A stretch of 64,000 nucleotides of DNA, taken from positions 696,311 to 760,310 of the forward strand of contig NW_019091500.1 in the NCBI RefSeq assembly GCF_001949145.1, given 5' to 3'. This DNA is from Acanthaster planci (lineage: Eukaryota; Echinodermata; Asteroidea; Valvatida; Acanthasteridae). The translations under genes and the position numbers were made by a program. Positions 1 to 12,866 of this stretch are shown here, in pieces (within the stretch, counting starts at the first letter, position 1; each line of letters starts with the position of its first letter). The notes beneath the pieces are model-generated. The model worked only from the letters and a program-made list of their open reading frames with translations. It did no database searches and had not been told where the DNA came from.

Positions 1-3000
1 AGAAGAGTCAGGGTACCAACAACAAGTGGGGGACCATCCAGAGGATCTTTGGGAAGCTTACCCACCATACTTCCTGAATAAAAAAAAACAAACAGGGTCC
101 TAGCAAATGATCAAAGCATACTTATTGAAAGCCAGATTGCCTTGCTCCAATCTTCCAGTTTTTTCTCACGGTTTTTCACCTAAAAAGTGGTTTTACTACA
201 TTAGATTTTATTGCATTTATGCCCTGGTGAATCCAGAAACCATGAAGTGCTTGGACATTTTTGTACACTACAGTGACTGAAGGGTTAAAGGGGTCGGTAA
301 AATAATTCAGACTTTAAAGCGCAATTATTACTGTCAAGATATCCTGAAACCCAAATAAGATGGCTTCCTTACCAACACTCTTGAGGTACTGAAACTTTGG
401 AAGCTGGGAGACAACAAACAGGAATGTGAAGAGAGAGAAATATGGAAGTCTCTTGGTAGTTACATAGATCTGAATAAACAAGAATTAAAAATAAACAAAT
501 GAGATTAGCAGAATTCTTTTTGCAAGGTGTTTTGTGGTACTATTGCAATAGCAAATCGAAGTATGGATACACAGAAGGTAAAGAACTGGCTGGGTTGTTA
601 AGTTCCAGAATTTCATGACACAATATCATGTTTGTAGCTGTACCTTGGAAAGTGGGTTGTTGATTCCAGCTGATTCAAGATATGATGCTAACTCAAACAT
701 GAGAGGATTGTCATCCTTTGGGTAGGGTCTAGAGGGATCTTGATAGTGGGCCTCAACATCAGCTAGCAAACCGCTGCAGGGTAAAATAAAAATCAACATG
801 TTTATATATTATTTCAGAAGCAATTTTACTCATCATCTAGAAAATAATTTATTCATCATCTTCATGTCACAGAAGAGCTAAGCTAATCACAATACGTTTT
901 TGCAGCAAACGTTGGTACTGACTTCTTGTGTGGGAAAACTGAAGGGATATTACTAAGTCTGTTTTTTTGGGGGGGGTTGGCAATTCTAACCACAACCATT
1001 TTTACTCCCTCTGTCCATAAACTTAAAGTACTAATCATCACTTGTTTGGATATATATTCCAAGACATTTGACATTAGACCTGATAAGCTGAGGAACTTAC
1101 GAGTTCATGGTTTCCAATGCACCGGCAAGGAACTTTGACTCAAACTTGCAGGCAAAATTGAGTTCATTTGCAATCTGCCTGCGAAGCAACTGCATCTGGC
1201 CAAGCTGTGACAAAAATTTTTTTTAAATAATTAAGCAATTACCTACCTGTAGTAACCTACAGTCTTGTCTAATACATGCAATTATTCCTGAATCAGTCTC
1301 GGTAAAACCCACACAAACAGGTTTGGACTGAAAACCCAAACCATTTTGAAAAATAAGAGTGATTACCATGGGCTGAAGTTGAAGAACTAGACCACTTTAT
1401 TCACCTGATTCACTTTCAACACAACGACATTTCAATTTCCCCCAAATTTGGTACATGTTTTAACAATCTAGTAAACAAAAGATGTAATACATTTAGCTTG
1501 CCTTGAGAACAAGGTTGACGAATGGTGACCACATCTTGTTTGCTCTGGTGATATAGTGGCTGTACACCTTGTTAGGGTTACCTATGAAAATATATGGGAA
1601 CAAGGAAAATGGAAAAGTCATATCATAATAGGAGAATTAGCTACATCGTGACGTAAAAGACCACAATTAGTGGACATTCACACGGTAATATATCAGACTT
1701 AACAACTATGACATAAATCTTGTACCAAAGGGAAAACATAAGGGATAAGGTAAGTTCAGTGATAATTTGCTAGAGGTTAAGATTCCCAAAAGCACTGCTT
1801 GGTATCAAAGTCAAACATCTCTATCAAACTGACTGTGGGGTTGTAAAATGGTTAGAGCACATGGGAAGTAGCTTGAAAGAATTGGTAACTCACTGATGAG
1901 TCCTCTGACTGGGTTGAGAGTCTTCATGAGTGAACCAAACATTTCTAGCCAAGCTTTCTCACGAAGGACACCATGCTCGATGTATCCTAGGAATTGTTGA
2001 AGTTCCCTGACCATCATGAAGCACATCAGTCGATCCAAACCAGTCAGACCACAGGTACCGATGCTTTGCTAGAAAAGGGAAATGAAAGCATTGCCATCAG
2101 AGGAGCTTTCAGTTCAGCCTCAGGAGCTTGCAGCGGGCCACAATAAAAGCAGCGTGACCCTTTTGATCTTCTCTTTGTAAGGTTTACTGAGCATAGCATC
2201 CCCATATACATGATCACAAGATAAGTAACATATACACAAACCCTGACTTAAATGTATTCCTTGAACTGCATTGCTAACTTACTCTGACTTTGGAGAAGAC
2301 TTTGATGTCCAGCACTTCTTGTTTAGTCTTGACATCGTACCAGGTTTTCATCTGGTCAATGTAGGAAGTGGATCTTAATTTATGAAACGGAGAGGACAAA
2401 AACACAATAGACATGAGTGACGAATGACTCTTCACATTTGAAGATAACAGATTGGAAACTGATGTATTATCAAAAAGGTATAAAAATGATTGGAAAATCT
2501 TTTACCTCCGTCTGAAATGCAAACCTGTGCACAAACACTTAAAGTGGCAAGTAAAATATAAAACTCCAGTACTTGAGAACTGAATACATGATTCTAGAGC
2601 TAGGGATGACAACTCAAACAGAAAATGCCTCGGTTGATCAACACCCAAGAAAGATTAGACTCTACTTAATCTATGAAGTCCTTGGACCGGAATGCTGATA
2701 TCAAACAAAACAATACTATGAAATCAAGAGTAAGTTCAATCTCACCTGGGATCAGTAATTCTGAGAATTTCCCTGACCAACCTCCCCATGAAGTTAATGG
2801 AACCGTCCACTGGTTGGAACTTTGGAATTGGGATGGTTGGTGACTGGTATATGCTTTGCCAATCATGGACCTAAAGAGGTCAAACACATTCAATGTCACA
2901 CTTATTACAAAAATCTGACGACGAAAAAGTTATCATATCTACAAAAAAATTTGAAATCTTATTTTACAAACAACAAAAGAAGACTTCAATTCTTTTCAAC

Positions 3001-6000
3001 AATAGATTTAAAAGCAAGGAGATACTGTCTTTATCTCCGAGTGTTGGGGTAAGAAATGAAGAAGAGAGCTTCAAGAAGGTTTCCAGAAATTTAACCTTAG
3101 TCCTCAGGAAGCTGTTGCATTCTTGTTCCATGTTGTAATTGATGATGCGAGACACTTCTTCTTGCCAAATCTTCAAACCATGGATGTTGACATAGTCTTG
3201 GATGTACTCAAAAGAGCGAACAAATCCATCCATCTTAGCTCCTAGAGCATCAAGTCGTTGCATCAACTCACTTGTCTACACGTGAAAGTTATACACAAAA
3301 AAATGTCATTCAATATCACGGTTGATAAAAATGACATCAAAAAAGGTGTCAACCATCAGGGTTGATTTTTGTCAAACTAAATATATGACCTTACAAATGA
3401 GCATTATGCCACCTTAACATCTCTAAGTTAAAGCTCATTACCTTGGCTTTTGGGTTGAACATAATGCCATGATGTAAAGCACTAGCCACTTGCTGTACCA
3501 ACTCCTTCCTGATTCCATCTTCCAAGAGTTGTTTTGGATCGACCTTAATAATCCCAACCAATGTTGTCTTCATCATTAAGATGCCCTCAGTGAAGACAGA
3601 GATAGAGTGAGTAAGTCTGGCCACCTGTAATCAAGAGAAGACATTAGCTGGGAATCAGTGAAGTCTTAATTAAATATCTTCAAGTGATTTGGAGTAGGAC
3701 AGATTCTTTTTTGGCATTACACGCGAGAAGAAGTTATTTGACCTTAAAACTAAATCAAAGAAGTTTCAAGTGCTTGTACACCTGTTTATAATTGTCACAT
3801 TATTAGTGCCAGTGGCTACAAGCCATATCAATTCCTTCAAAACTTGGAATAACCTGTACAATTAGTAAGTAGTCTGCTATTCTTGAAAAATGGTGATGCA
3901 CAAACACGAATCATCACAAGCAATTCAAATCACATGTACTTACATCATATCTCATATCAAGCTGGGCAAAGTCACGCAATTTCTCCTTCTCTAGTCTGGT
4001 GGGTACTTCCTTGATGTGATGTGTTTGCAATTGAATGATCTGAGACAGGAGACTAAACATAGTCTGAGGTATAATCTGCAGCACTTTACGGACATAGGCC
4101 ACAAGCTCACTGGAGTAGTATTGAGAGACACTTATCAGGTCAGGACTGTTGGCTTGATTGATTCGTATCAGAGGCAGATCAAGAGCTGATGCCAGCTGTA
4201 ACAATTAAAGAAGAATATGAAATGTCAACTTTAAATAAAAGTATAAACAGAAGGGTATCATTATCTCTACACGTTATTCCCTGCATTCTTTCCACATTTA
4301 CCTTCAGGAATGTTGCTCTCAGTTTGGTAACCAGACCTGGGTTGCTTTTGATGCCCTGCTGCATGTAAGGTGTGTACCTGGAAAAAAAAATAACTGAATC
4401 AAACACAAGTGCATAGCCAAGTCTTACATCGACAATTCAAATGTAACCTAAAATTCAAATAAGACAGATTTACCACAATCACAGATACTTACGTATCAAT
4501 GAGTTCCCAGGCATAAGACAGATCAGCTACAATCTGCATTGTGATGAGCACCTCTTCCTTGATGTTAATGGTTCGAATCATTTGATGAAGGAACTGGCGA
4601 GTGTCCAGCAGAAACTGACGAACTTGCAAGTTGCTCTCCAACTGATGAAACTCTTGCACCTACAATGACCACAAAAATGCAAGAATGTGAACCTGGATTA
4701 AAAAAATGGAAGGACTGGCTAGCTTTGATCCCCCATTTATTTTAGTTTTACAACCTTCCAGTGACTTGATTTACCTCTTCCAGGGCCTGTATGAGTTGGA
4801 CAATCTTGCGACCTGCAGCAGTAGAGTCATCGTAGTTGAGTGAGTTTATCTGTTTAGCCATCTCAGCAAACCAAGCCTGAAGGTTCTCTGAATAAACCAA
4901 TGCAAAATGTTTGAGAAATGTGTGAATTCCTAGCAAATGAAGCCTAACGGTTATCAGAATAGACCAAACTAAGGCCTGTGTAAAAGGAAATGTAAGAATT
5001 CTCAGCAACCCAAGCCTGACGGTTATCTAGACAAACCAGACCAAGCCTGAAGGTTATCTGAACAAACCAGACCAAGCCTGAAGGTTATCTGATCAAACCA
5101 GACCAAGTCTGAAGGTTATGTGAACAAACCAGACCAAGCGTGAAGGTTCTCTAAACAAATCAAACAAAACATGAAGGCTATTTGAACAAACCAGAGCAAG
5201 CCTAAAGGTTATCTGAACAAACCAGACCAAGCCTGAAGGCTATCTGAACAAACCAGACCAAGCCTGCAGGTTATCTGAACAAACCAGACCAAGCCTGAAG
5301 GTTATCTGAACAAACCAGACCAAGCCTGAAGGCTATCTGAACAAACCAGACCAAGCCTGCAGGCTATCCGGACAAACCAGACCCAGCCTGAAGGTTATCT
5401 GAACAAACCAGACCAAGCCTGCAGGTTATCTGAACAAACCAGACCAAGCCTGCAGGTTATCTGAACAAACCAGACCAAGCCTGCAGGTTATCTGAACAAA
5501 GCAAACCAAGCCTGAAGTTCTGTGAACAAGCCACAGCAAAACGTAAGAGATATGTGTGAATTCCTAGCAAACCAAGTCTGGTGATGATCTGGACAAACTT
5601 TGCCCGAAAGATACAAGAAATGCTTGAGAACCTAGAAGTCTACAACGTGTCATGTCATGATAAACAATACAGGGAATGAGAAAAAAAGGAATAAACTTGA
5701 TTTACTGGAAAGTTATTTTATTTTTTTACTTAGAGTGCACTTAATGACATGTTTCAAGATCCACTTCACTGAAAGTACTTTTGTCTCTGTTGTCTCACCA
5801 TTCTTGGCAACGCGAGTCAATGGTTTGGTTCCTGAGAAGACCTCACCAAGCTCAGTCATTCGATCTACACTCTCTTGTTTGTACAGTTCCCACTTCTTTT
5901 GCTTTTCTGACAACATCTTCTTGAACATCTGTAAAGGAAACAGATTTTCTTTTGCATTTGTCGTGGTTTAATTACATGTAGGCAGTTGTTCTTGTACAAA

Positions 6001-9000
6001 AGAAATTTGCCACAGATGTAGAGAGTTATCATATTGACCTTAACCCGATATAAAAATTCAATGGAGATCAAAAGATTAAATTGACAACAATATTGAAAAA
6101 GTTTCTTTAACCACTTGCAGCTGGGGATTCCGGTTTAGGAAACATATTCTTTATATGCGTGGCCGGGTCTCCGAAATTGGACAAAAGGAACTGGGCCTTC
6201 TAACAAAAGACTGCACTCGTAACAAAAGACCAGGCTGCTGGGAATTACCAATGTTTTCACTCTCAATAGTAAAGATAATCCAGCCTTGTTTTGAAACAGT
6301 GTACAGCAGTTTGGGGCATTCAGCACGAGCGGATTACCACCGGGGACAAAAGCGCTCCACCACTGCAGCAATGAGCCACACAGCACCGCTGCATGCTAAT
6401 CTGGCCCCCAAAAGAGGTCAGCAGTGCACTGTGCCATTTTCGTGAAAAAAAGAAAATTACGTAACACTGCTCAATCTGGGCTATTTTTACAAGGTGGCCT
6501 GGCTGAAATACTCCGGCGTCAATAGATGTTGTCTGTCAGATTAGAGTAGAAACCAAACAGTCCTTTGTGTGGGTGTAAGTGTCCAATGAGTGAAGACATG
6601 AATTTTAAAGAATTTTAAAAACATAAAAAAAAGAAACTTATCCCATCCCATCCCAGCATCATCAACATTCATAAATGCCTCCAGCGTGAAGTGGTTAATG
6701 GGCATAAAGGTAGTCTACAATTACTTAATGTCTAATATTGTTGGATTTAGCATGAATGAAGTTGAATGAGGACACTGGATTAGATGTTATCTCAAAATAG
6801 GGCAAGAGTCTAACCTCCTTGAGTTTGAACTCAAATTGTGCTGAATCCAACAGAAGCTCAAATAAAGTCCGAGGACTAAACTTGGATTCCAAAATCATGG
6901 CTTCCTTCATCTGTCTTATCTTCTTGTTACCATCCCAGGCTGAAATATGATCATCAAAATGACAAGATTGTAAAAAGCACTTTGTGTTACATGCTGTAGG
7001 ATCATGTATTTTATACATACAGAGTTGTACATAAGTATTGTTTAAATACAGAGGAAGTGAAGAACGAGGGACTGAAAAAGTGAAATACAAATGTTCCTCC
7101 TTACGCCCATCTGCAGTGTGTAGCATAAGCCAGCGCAGATTGACGTTACATTCTCTTAGACAGTTCATCAGCTTAGGAATGTTGTCCAGGACATATTCCT
7201 CTGTAAGTGTTCCTTCTGTCAAATACTGACGTAACAGCTTGATCAACTGGTCAACTTTCTGGTTATGCTTCACGGTCTGTCAGAGAAGATAACATTGAAT
7301 TCTGAATAATATTTGCCAATGGATTTGGAATGCATAACTACACCTGAAAACATTTTCCAAACTGCACTCTGTTTCTGTTTTGTACAATAAAAGAACTTCA
7401 AAGATATTCAAATCCTTTATCTTGTGGGTCTAGGGTTTTCAATTCAAAATCGTTTTACAATTCACATAAAAATATAATTAACATCAACTTCCAAGTCAAA
7501 GGACGTGGTCACCCACATTATCATGCTCAAGCAAGAGGGTTTAAAAAGTCCAATTCTGAGCAACTTATAAATTAAATTGTAGAACATAAGATAGAGTAAA
7601 TTTAATTTATATCTAAGACACACAACAATGAACCAGCTATATTCATTTATCTGAACAACTTACCAAGGTCTTGACATTGGTCAAGTCCAGGGTGTTATTA
7701 AGAGCTGTTCGTGCTGCTTTGTATGGTTCCCACATGTCTGCCAGATTGATCACAATTCCCATGTAAATGCTGATCATCTGAGGGGAAAATGATAGGAAAA
7801 AAATGCTAATAACAAGAAGTGCAGTACATGTGAAAAATATTAATTTCAAATTTATGAGTTGCAAGACTTAAATATAGTTCATTATTGAATATTAAAATTT
7901 AAGTTGAGGCGTAAAAAGCTAAATGGCAACAGTACACAAAGATTTAAATTACACAAAGAAATTGCATAACCTTTGCATGTTGCTCAGGTTATGTTAGCAG
8001 CTTTAACTTGTACCAGTTGTAATGTTATTTCACAGCATTTTGACATGTCTGACTACTGTGCCATGTTCATCAATAGCTTCCGTCATCTTACTGATCCTTA
8101 TTAAATACGCAGATCCTCTAGACAGGATTTTTGTAGCATGACTTACCCAATTATCTGGAAAATGTTTGTCAACAATTTCCCTCATCTTAGCCTGTTGACC
8201 GTGCAGTGTGTCTGGAGAGAAGTAGAGACTGATGTATAACATGGCTGCTTGTGTGGCTAACGCTGTGCTTCGGTGCTCTGGTAAGGGATAGGCTGAGATC
8301 TGTTGCAGTGTAACACAAGTGACTGTTTATGCCATGAAGTGTAACTTACTCAAGGCAAACAATTCATTAACACTAGACTGTACTTCATCTTCTCATTGAA
8401 TGACAAGTTGTGACCTAACCATTCAGATTTTACCTGGTTGTATATGTCATCTGAACGTAGCCTGGCAATGACCATCTCAATGAAATGAGGGGGTATCGGA
8501 ATGCGCCTGTTTAGAAATGACATTTAGAAAGCAAAATAAACATGCATCAATATCTCTTTTAGATTTGTTACAGAACACCCGGCAATATTGAAACCCTGTT
8601 TCCCGATTTGTCAAGTAATAATATTAATGCTTGGCACTGATCTCCAAACATGATCGTCATCCCTTACATTAATGATTCCACAAAGTAATATGATGTTTCA
8701 ACTATAATTTCACAGACAACACTTCAACATGTGGATAATTTGGGTAATGAAAAGACTGTAAGGCTGTGTTACTTGAAGTAGTTCTCTGGGTAGTTAAGAG
8801 GTCTTTTTGCTCCTGGAGCTGAATAGAATCCAGTTGATCGCAATAGTTTGCAGACATCGTCCATGTTGGAATCAACAGCAGCCTTGGCAGCACTGAAATT
8901 AAGGAATCCAAATGGTTGAGTTGACTCCAAAAACAAAGGACAGAAGAATATACACATCAAACTCATACCACTGTCAATGTCTTCCGAACTTTGAAACTCA

Positions 9001-11079
9001 AAAGGAAAAAATGTAATTCTGAAGTATTTACACGCCTACAGTAACAGATTTTATACATAAAACATGAACTGTGTGGCCAAAATCCAAGGATCATGACAAG
9101 TGGAAAATGTCTGTGGCAAGATGTCGCTGTAATCTAAAGGCTTGGCAACATTGGCCTCGCTCAGTATTTTTGGAAGGGCCTACCTGTATCTGTGATAAGA
9201 TACCAACATTCGTTCTCTGACTGGGCCATCAATTCTCATATCAACCACAAGCAGCATCACACCGTATAGATACAAGGATTCACACTGAAAAATATAAAGA
9301 AAAAATTCTCAAAGATTTAAATTTGATTTTTGACCCTGCTGCAAAAACAGGTTGAACTATTTTTTCCATCATTATGAGCAAGCTCATTATTACCATATAT
9401 CCATTATGATGCAGTGGTCAAGTATAGAATCCACTACAAACTGTATAGACCTTTTTCCAGTGATGTCACTATCGTGCTGGACGTATGACGTGTTGTAATG
9501 GTAATAAGGGCACAGTATTGTCATGGTAATAAGTGCACAGTGTTGTCATGGTAATCTACCTATTCAAGATAAACTAGTCAAGCATGCACTCTTCGCACGT
9601 GTGCTTGCACGTGGTTGAAGCTACCCGTAGGAATACATCTGATCACTGTCCAGTCACATGGGTGAAAAAGGTCTATAGTAAGGGGGAAGCAGGATCTGTA
9701 CCTCTTCAGGTTGATCTGTAATCATTATTTTCACTTGAATAAAGCTCCTCTGATTTCTAACACTGGGCTATTTTTTAACTTTGTTAATTACCAGAAGTTG
9801 CTTGCCGTCTTCATTGAGTAGCACAGTCTCTAGTGTTTGCTGAATGTAAACCCCTTCCTCCAAATCTTCAAGAAATCTAGCAAATAAAAGAAAGAAATTA
9901 ATTACTGTAAAAGTGCTTTTTATAGTCCTAGAACCAATGCGTCAGATGTGTAAACTTGACAATACAGACCATTTGGTACAAAATGTAAGGCATATTGAAA
10001 GCATGAATTATGTCCTCCTTCAACATACATTCACCCACGAAAGAACTGACTGATAATACCTCTCCCTTACCGATTGAGATCAGTCACATATTTATGGATA
10101 CTCTCAAAGGCAAGATAGAAGCGCCGTAAAATGTCAATATGATTTTCCCGGAAGATTTCATCAAGGTCTTGCAGCTCCTGTAACAAAAAATTTTAAAATG
10201 CACGATTAGGTGATGTCCTACATGTTACGAATACTGGACATAATGGTCATTCTTGTTTTAAAATTTTTTTTCATATCTTTAACTTGTAAGGTAGAACGTT
10301 GCCATACCGAACACTGCTATACTGAGCAGTCGGCTGTACTGAACATCGTCCTTGGCTCCCAATATTTTGTGCACAAAACCTACCAAACATTATGCAGTTG
10401 TAAATCAACCAAGATTTGCCACAGCATGCATCAGAGATAGTTCCTGAGCAGCAGCTTCATAACTTATAGGTTAAACTAAATATCAAATCTGTAACTCAAA
10501 ACTTAATGAAAAACAAAAGTAATAAACAGATACATTTGTAGAAACCTCAAACATGAAAAATGGCAAAACATCACAAAGACAGTGAATCATAGTATCACAA
10601 GAGGGTGTGCTTCAGTTAGACAAGAGAGGGCGCTATTCAACATGGCAACGAAACATTTGGCAGTTAATTTCGCTATACCAAACAACTGCTGTGCCAAACA
10701 TTTAGCGTGGACCCCATTGTGTTCATTATAGCAGTATTCCACTGTACGTAAAGAAGACAAATTTCCTGTATGTCTTTTTAATGCAAGTCATCTCTCTTTC
10801 ACACAAGAAAATATCTATCATCTATCTACTCTGCCATCGATCAGAATTACTTACAGGCCTGGAATCAATCTTGTTATCGTAGTATTCTGATCCCTTGAAG
10901 TAATTGAAATCAAAGAGAATGTCCCCATACTTCATCTGATCAAACTTATTATCAAGCTTGAAGACAGGAGGGATAAAGTCAGCCAAACGAAGTAGCTCAG
11001 CAATGATAGCATTGCCACGAGAGACCAACTTGAGTAGAGTTTGTCCACAAAGGTTGTTGTCTGCCAGAAAATCAGCCAT
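1..11079 (-). CDS. WASHC5: WASH complex subunit 5 (strumpellin), 25 exons, C-terminus off the left edge
   Basis: Strumpellin is a subunit of the pentameric WASH complex, which activates Arp2/3 on endosomes. Exons from the ATG: 11079-10855, 10177-10071, 9876-9792, 9284-9184, 8892-8773, 8506-8434, 8299-8147, 7777-7664, 7276-7105, 6939-6815, 5928-5799, 4887-4775, 4659-4493, 4377-4302, 4195-3944, 3624-3442, 3275-3096, 2870-2746, 2373-2283, 2068-1894, 1581-1502, 1204-1101, 773-644, 469-373, 73-1. They join in frame to about 1,083 residues; the family is about 1,160, so about 75 C-terminal residues are missing. The match to vertebrate strumpellin is collinear throughout: N-terminal [18 protein letters not shown], then [28 protein letters not shown] and [14 protein letters not shown]. 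The Leu and Val that I recall as human SPG8 disease positions 619 and 626 are both present in [13 protein letters not shown]. The intron after the exon at 1581-1502 uses a GC donor. Identity is very secure; single boundaries could be off by a base or two. Confidence 0.96.
5009..5535. repeat. 31-bp minisatellite, about 17 copies, derived from the WASHC5 exon-12 splice acceptor
   Basis: Seventeen consecutive units of about 31 bp share the core CCAAGCCTGAAGGTTATCTG and run through intron 11 of WASHC5. The same core, with one or two changes, is the start of exon 12 plus its acceptor at 4871-4890. On the gene's strand each unit reads TTGTTCAG followed by a near copy of the first bases of exon 12. 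Between exon 12 and the array (4888-5008), and again at 5548-5600, are longer related units that share GTGTGAATTCCTAGCAAA. This suggests an older unit of about 70 bp preceded expansion of the 31-bp sub-unit. Confidence 0.93.
6111..6694. mobile_element. TTAA-flanked MITE (piggyBac-like) in WASHC5 intron 10
   Basis: The element is bounded by TTAA at 6107-6110 and TTAA at 6695-6698. Its ends are imperfect inverted repeats: CCACTTGCAGCTGG on the left, and CCACTTCACGCTGG read inward from the right. A TTAA duplication is the hallmark of piggyBac transposition. At 584 bp with no transposase frame it would be non-autonomous. The terminal bases are CCA rather than the more usual CCC, so the superfamily call is inference. 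Confidence 0.65.
9444..9677. mobile_element. Small MITE with TATAGACCTTTTTC inverted repeats, WASHC5 intron 3
   Basis: TATAGACCTTTTTCC at the left end is mirrored by GTGAAAAAGGTCTATA at the right end, about 234 bp apart. The flanking TA would fit a TA target duplication, as in Tc1/mariner-type elements. Inside are two direct copies of a 30-bp unit with GGTAATAAG and GCACAGT (9500-9560). There is no coding capacity. Confidence 0.55.
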
Positions 11080-11100
11080 GTTGATTCATTGGAAGACCTC
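11080..11100 (-). other. WASHC5 5'UTR stub with splice acceptor; upstream non-coding exon likely
   Basis: Immediately upstream of the WASHC5 ATG the minus strand reads CTCTTTGTAG at 11110-11101, a good acceptor, leaving a 21-nt leader. The 5'UTR is therefore probably split. A consensus donor (GG|GTAAGT) whose exon would begin at 11781 is the best candidate for the upstream non-coding exon. Another possible donor is near 11210. The transcription start is not visible. Confidence 0.5.
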
Positions 11101-11110
11101 CTACAAAGAG

Positions 11111-12395
11111 TAAGAATGAGTTAGGATTATTACAATACTTAGAAGTTGAGAAAAGAAAATTTATACAAAATGTACATGGAGTTTGCCTGCATCTGTATAT
11201 CTGGTCACTTACTGTTAAATAGCTAGCACTAAAACAATCCAATATAACTGCTCTATTCATGCTATTCCCACCGCATGGCCGAGTGCTTATTAAGTTTCAT
11301 CTTGGATGCATCCCCTCCTTCCTCCATGATCCAACCAAAGGTAGGATAAAATCCTGCTTGGCATGGCTGGGCCACAATGCATCATGCTGAAAATTTTTCA
11401 GTTGCACAGCTTGCAGTGCCAGCAAAAAGAAAAAGCACCATGTCACACACACAAATCAGAAAGGCATTGACAACTTACAAACTCTCACAAGGTAAAAAGT
11501 CGTTCTTCCGGTTTTCAATATGCAGAAACAGGCGAAAGGCAACTCACATGACCGAGTAAGCGTTTTGGCAATGCAATGCAATTCAAAGGCCATGCAATGA
11601 ATGGTGAGTCCATGTCATGCACGTACATGTACATGGTCTCAATCGTGGCATCATGGCATGGCTATGTCATGGGATGGGGCCTGCGCCTACGTCTAATACT
11701 TCAATACGCAGATCTAATGGCGCAAGTTATTCCCAAATTCATCTGTAATCAATGCATGTTAATTTGATGTAGGAACTTACCCAGTTGATAACTTTACTAT
11801 TGAAAGTTTACTGGCATTTCAGAAAGTACCTCCTTGGAAAAAAATCTAGACACCCACAATAATATGGATCCTAATGAGTTGATTAGTTATAACTGCGTGA
11901 ATGCAGTCTGGAGATCGGACCAAATCATGTGCTGATGAGAAATTCAGTTATCATCCTCGTTCCCAAATGCTGAAATCCTCACGGGCGACTTGCCATTCTT
12001 TCGATTTCTCCCTATCTAATTCGACGATTTTTCATAAACCGTTTATCTCTTTTGGAGGTAAAAAGTCAAGGACTAAGTGACTCTAAACTAATTAGTACAA
12101 GTCACATTCTGTTTGCCAAGCTTTCATTCAGGGTTGCCTGGGGACACTTGTAAGTCACCGCGACAACAAACAGTTTTCAATTATTTTACTGGTTTCTTTT
12201 GTTATGATAAAGTGTAATTTAAATTAGGGGAGGAGTCCACAAATTGCGCTAGTGGGGCCTAGACGCATTCAAAATTTACCATACATGCGCTTAAATTTGA
12301 GACTATTTGAACGCACATATGTACATAAAATGTATGGTTTTTTTTATAAGAATTAACTGCGCCGAGTGTCTGTTGACGTATTGAAGACAGCATGA
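11111..12395. other. 5' flank of WASHC5, no gene recognised
   Basis: This stretch lies upstream of the WASHC5 coding start. A short plus-strand frame at 11,377-11,559 matches no family I recognise. CATG/TACATG-rich simple sequence sits at 11,590-11,650. The WASHC5 promoter and a split 5'UTR are expected here, but no core promoter element is clear. Confidence 0.4.
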
Positions 12396-12858
12396 TAGGG
12401 AGGGCTGTGCCGAATATTCCACCTATTGTCCAATATTCGAATATTGTTTTTCAAATTTGAACATTCGAATGCAAAAAGGGAAAATTCTCCTTTGTTTTAA
12501 ATGAAAAACATTACACTATGAAGGCTTGTTTCAAGCAGATTCAAAGAAAAGCTTCAGAAATCTTACAATGGTTAAAAAAGATTATTCATTAATTTAAAAG
12601 GAATAGAAATTTTCGGCGACAGGGCTGCAAGTCTTGTCCATTTCTTAAATCTTGCTAAATCGTGGCTGGAGATACTCCTAGATGCGAGAAGCTATTACAT
12701 TGATCACAACGTACAAATATGCGCATTATTGCAACTGATTTTGTATATGATTTGTTCATCAACAATCTGCCGGTCGGGTACGGCAGAATATTTGGATAGT
12801 TGATCAAATTAAAGATCGACCATTCGAATAGTGAATTAGTCAAATGGACTTGGCCCTA
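12396..12858. mobile_element. hAT-type non-autonomous transposon with perfect 8-bp target duplication
   Basis: The 8-mer CAGCATGA occurs directly at 12388-12395 and again at 12859-12866. Between them is a 463-bp element that begins TAGGGAGGGCTGTG and ends TTGGCCCTA, so both termini read TAGGG inward. An exact 8-bp target-site duplication and short termini of this type are characteristic of hAT transposons. ATTCGAAT-type palindromes sit near both ends (12,430-12,470 and 12,820-12,830). No transposase frame is present. Confidence 0.85.
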
Positions 12859-12866
12859 CAGCATGA

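Noticed and set aside
5657-5971. 104-codon plus-strand ORF
   Set aside because: Antisense to WASHC5 exon 11.
11377-11559. 60-codon plus-strand ORF upstream of WASHC5
   Set aside because: No family resemblance and no supporting splice structure.
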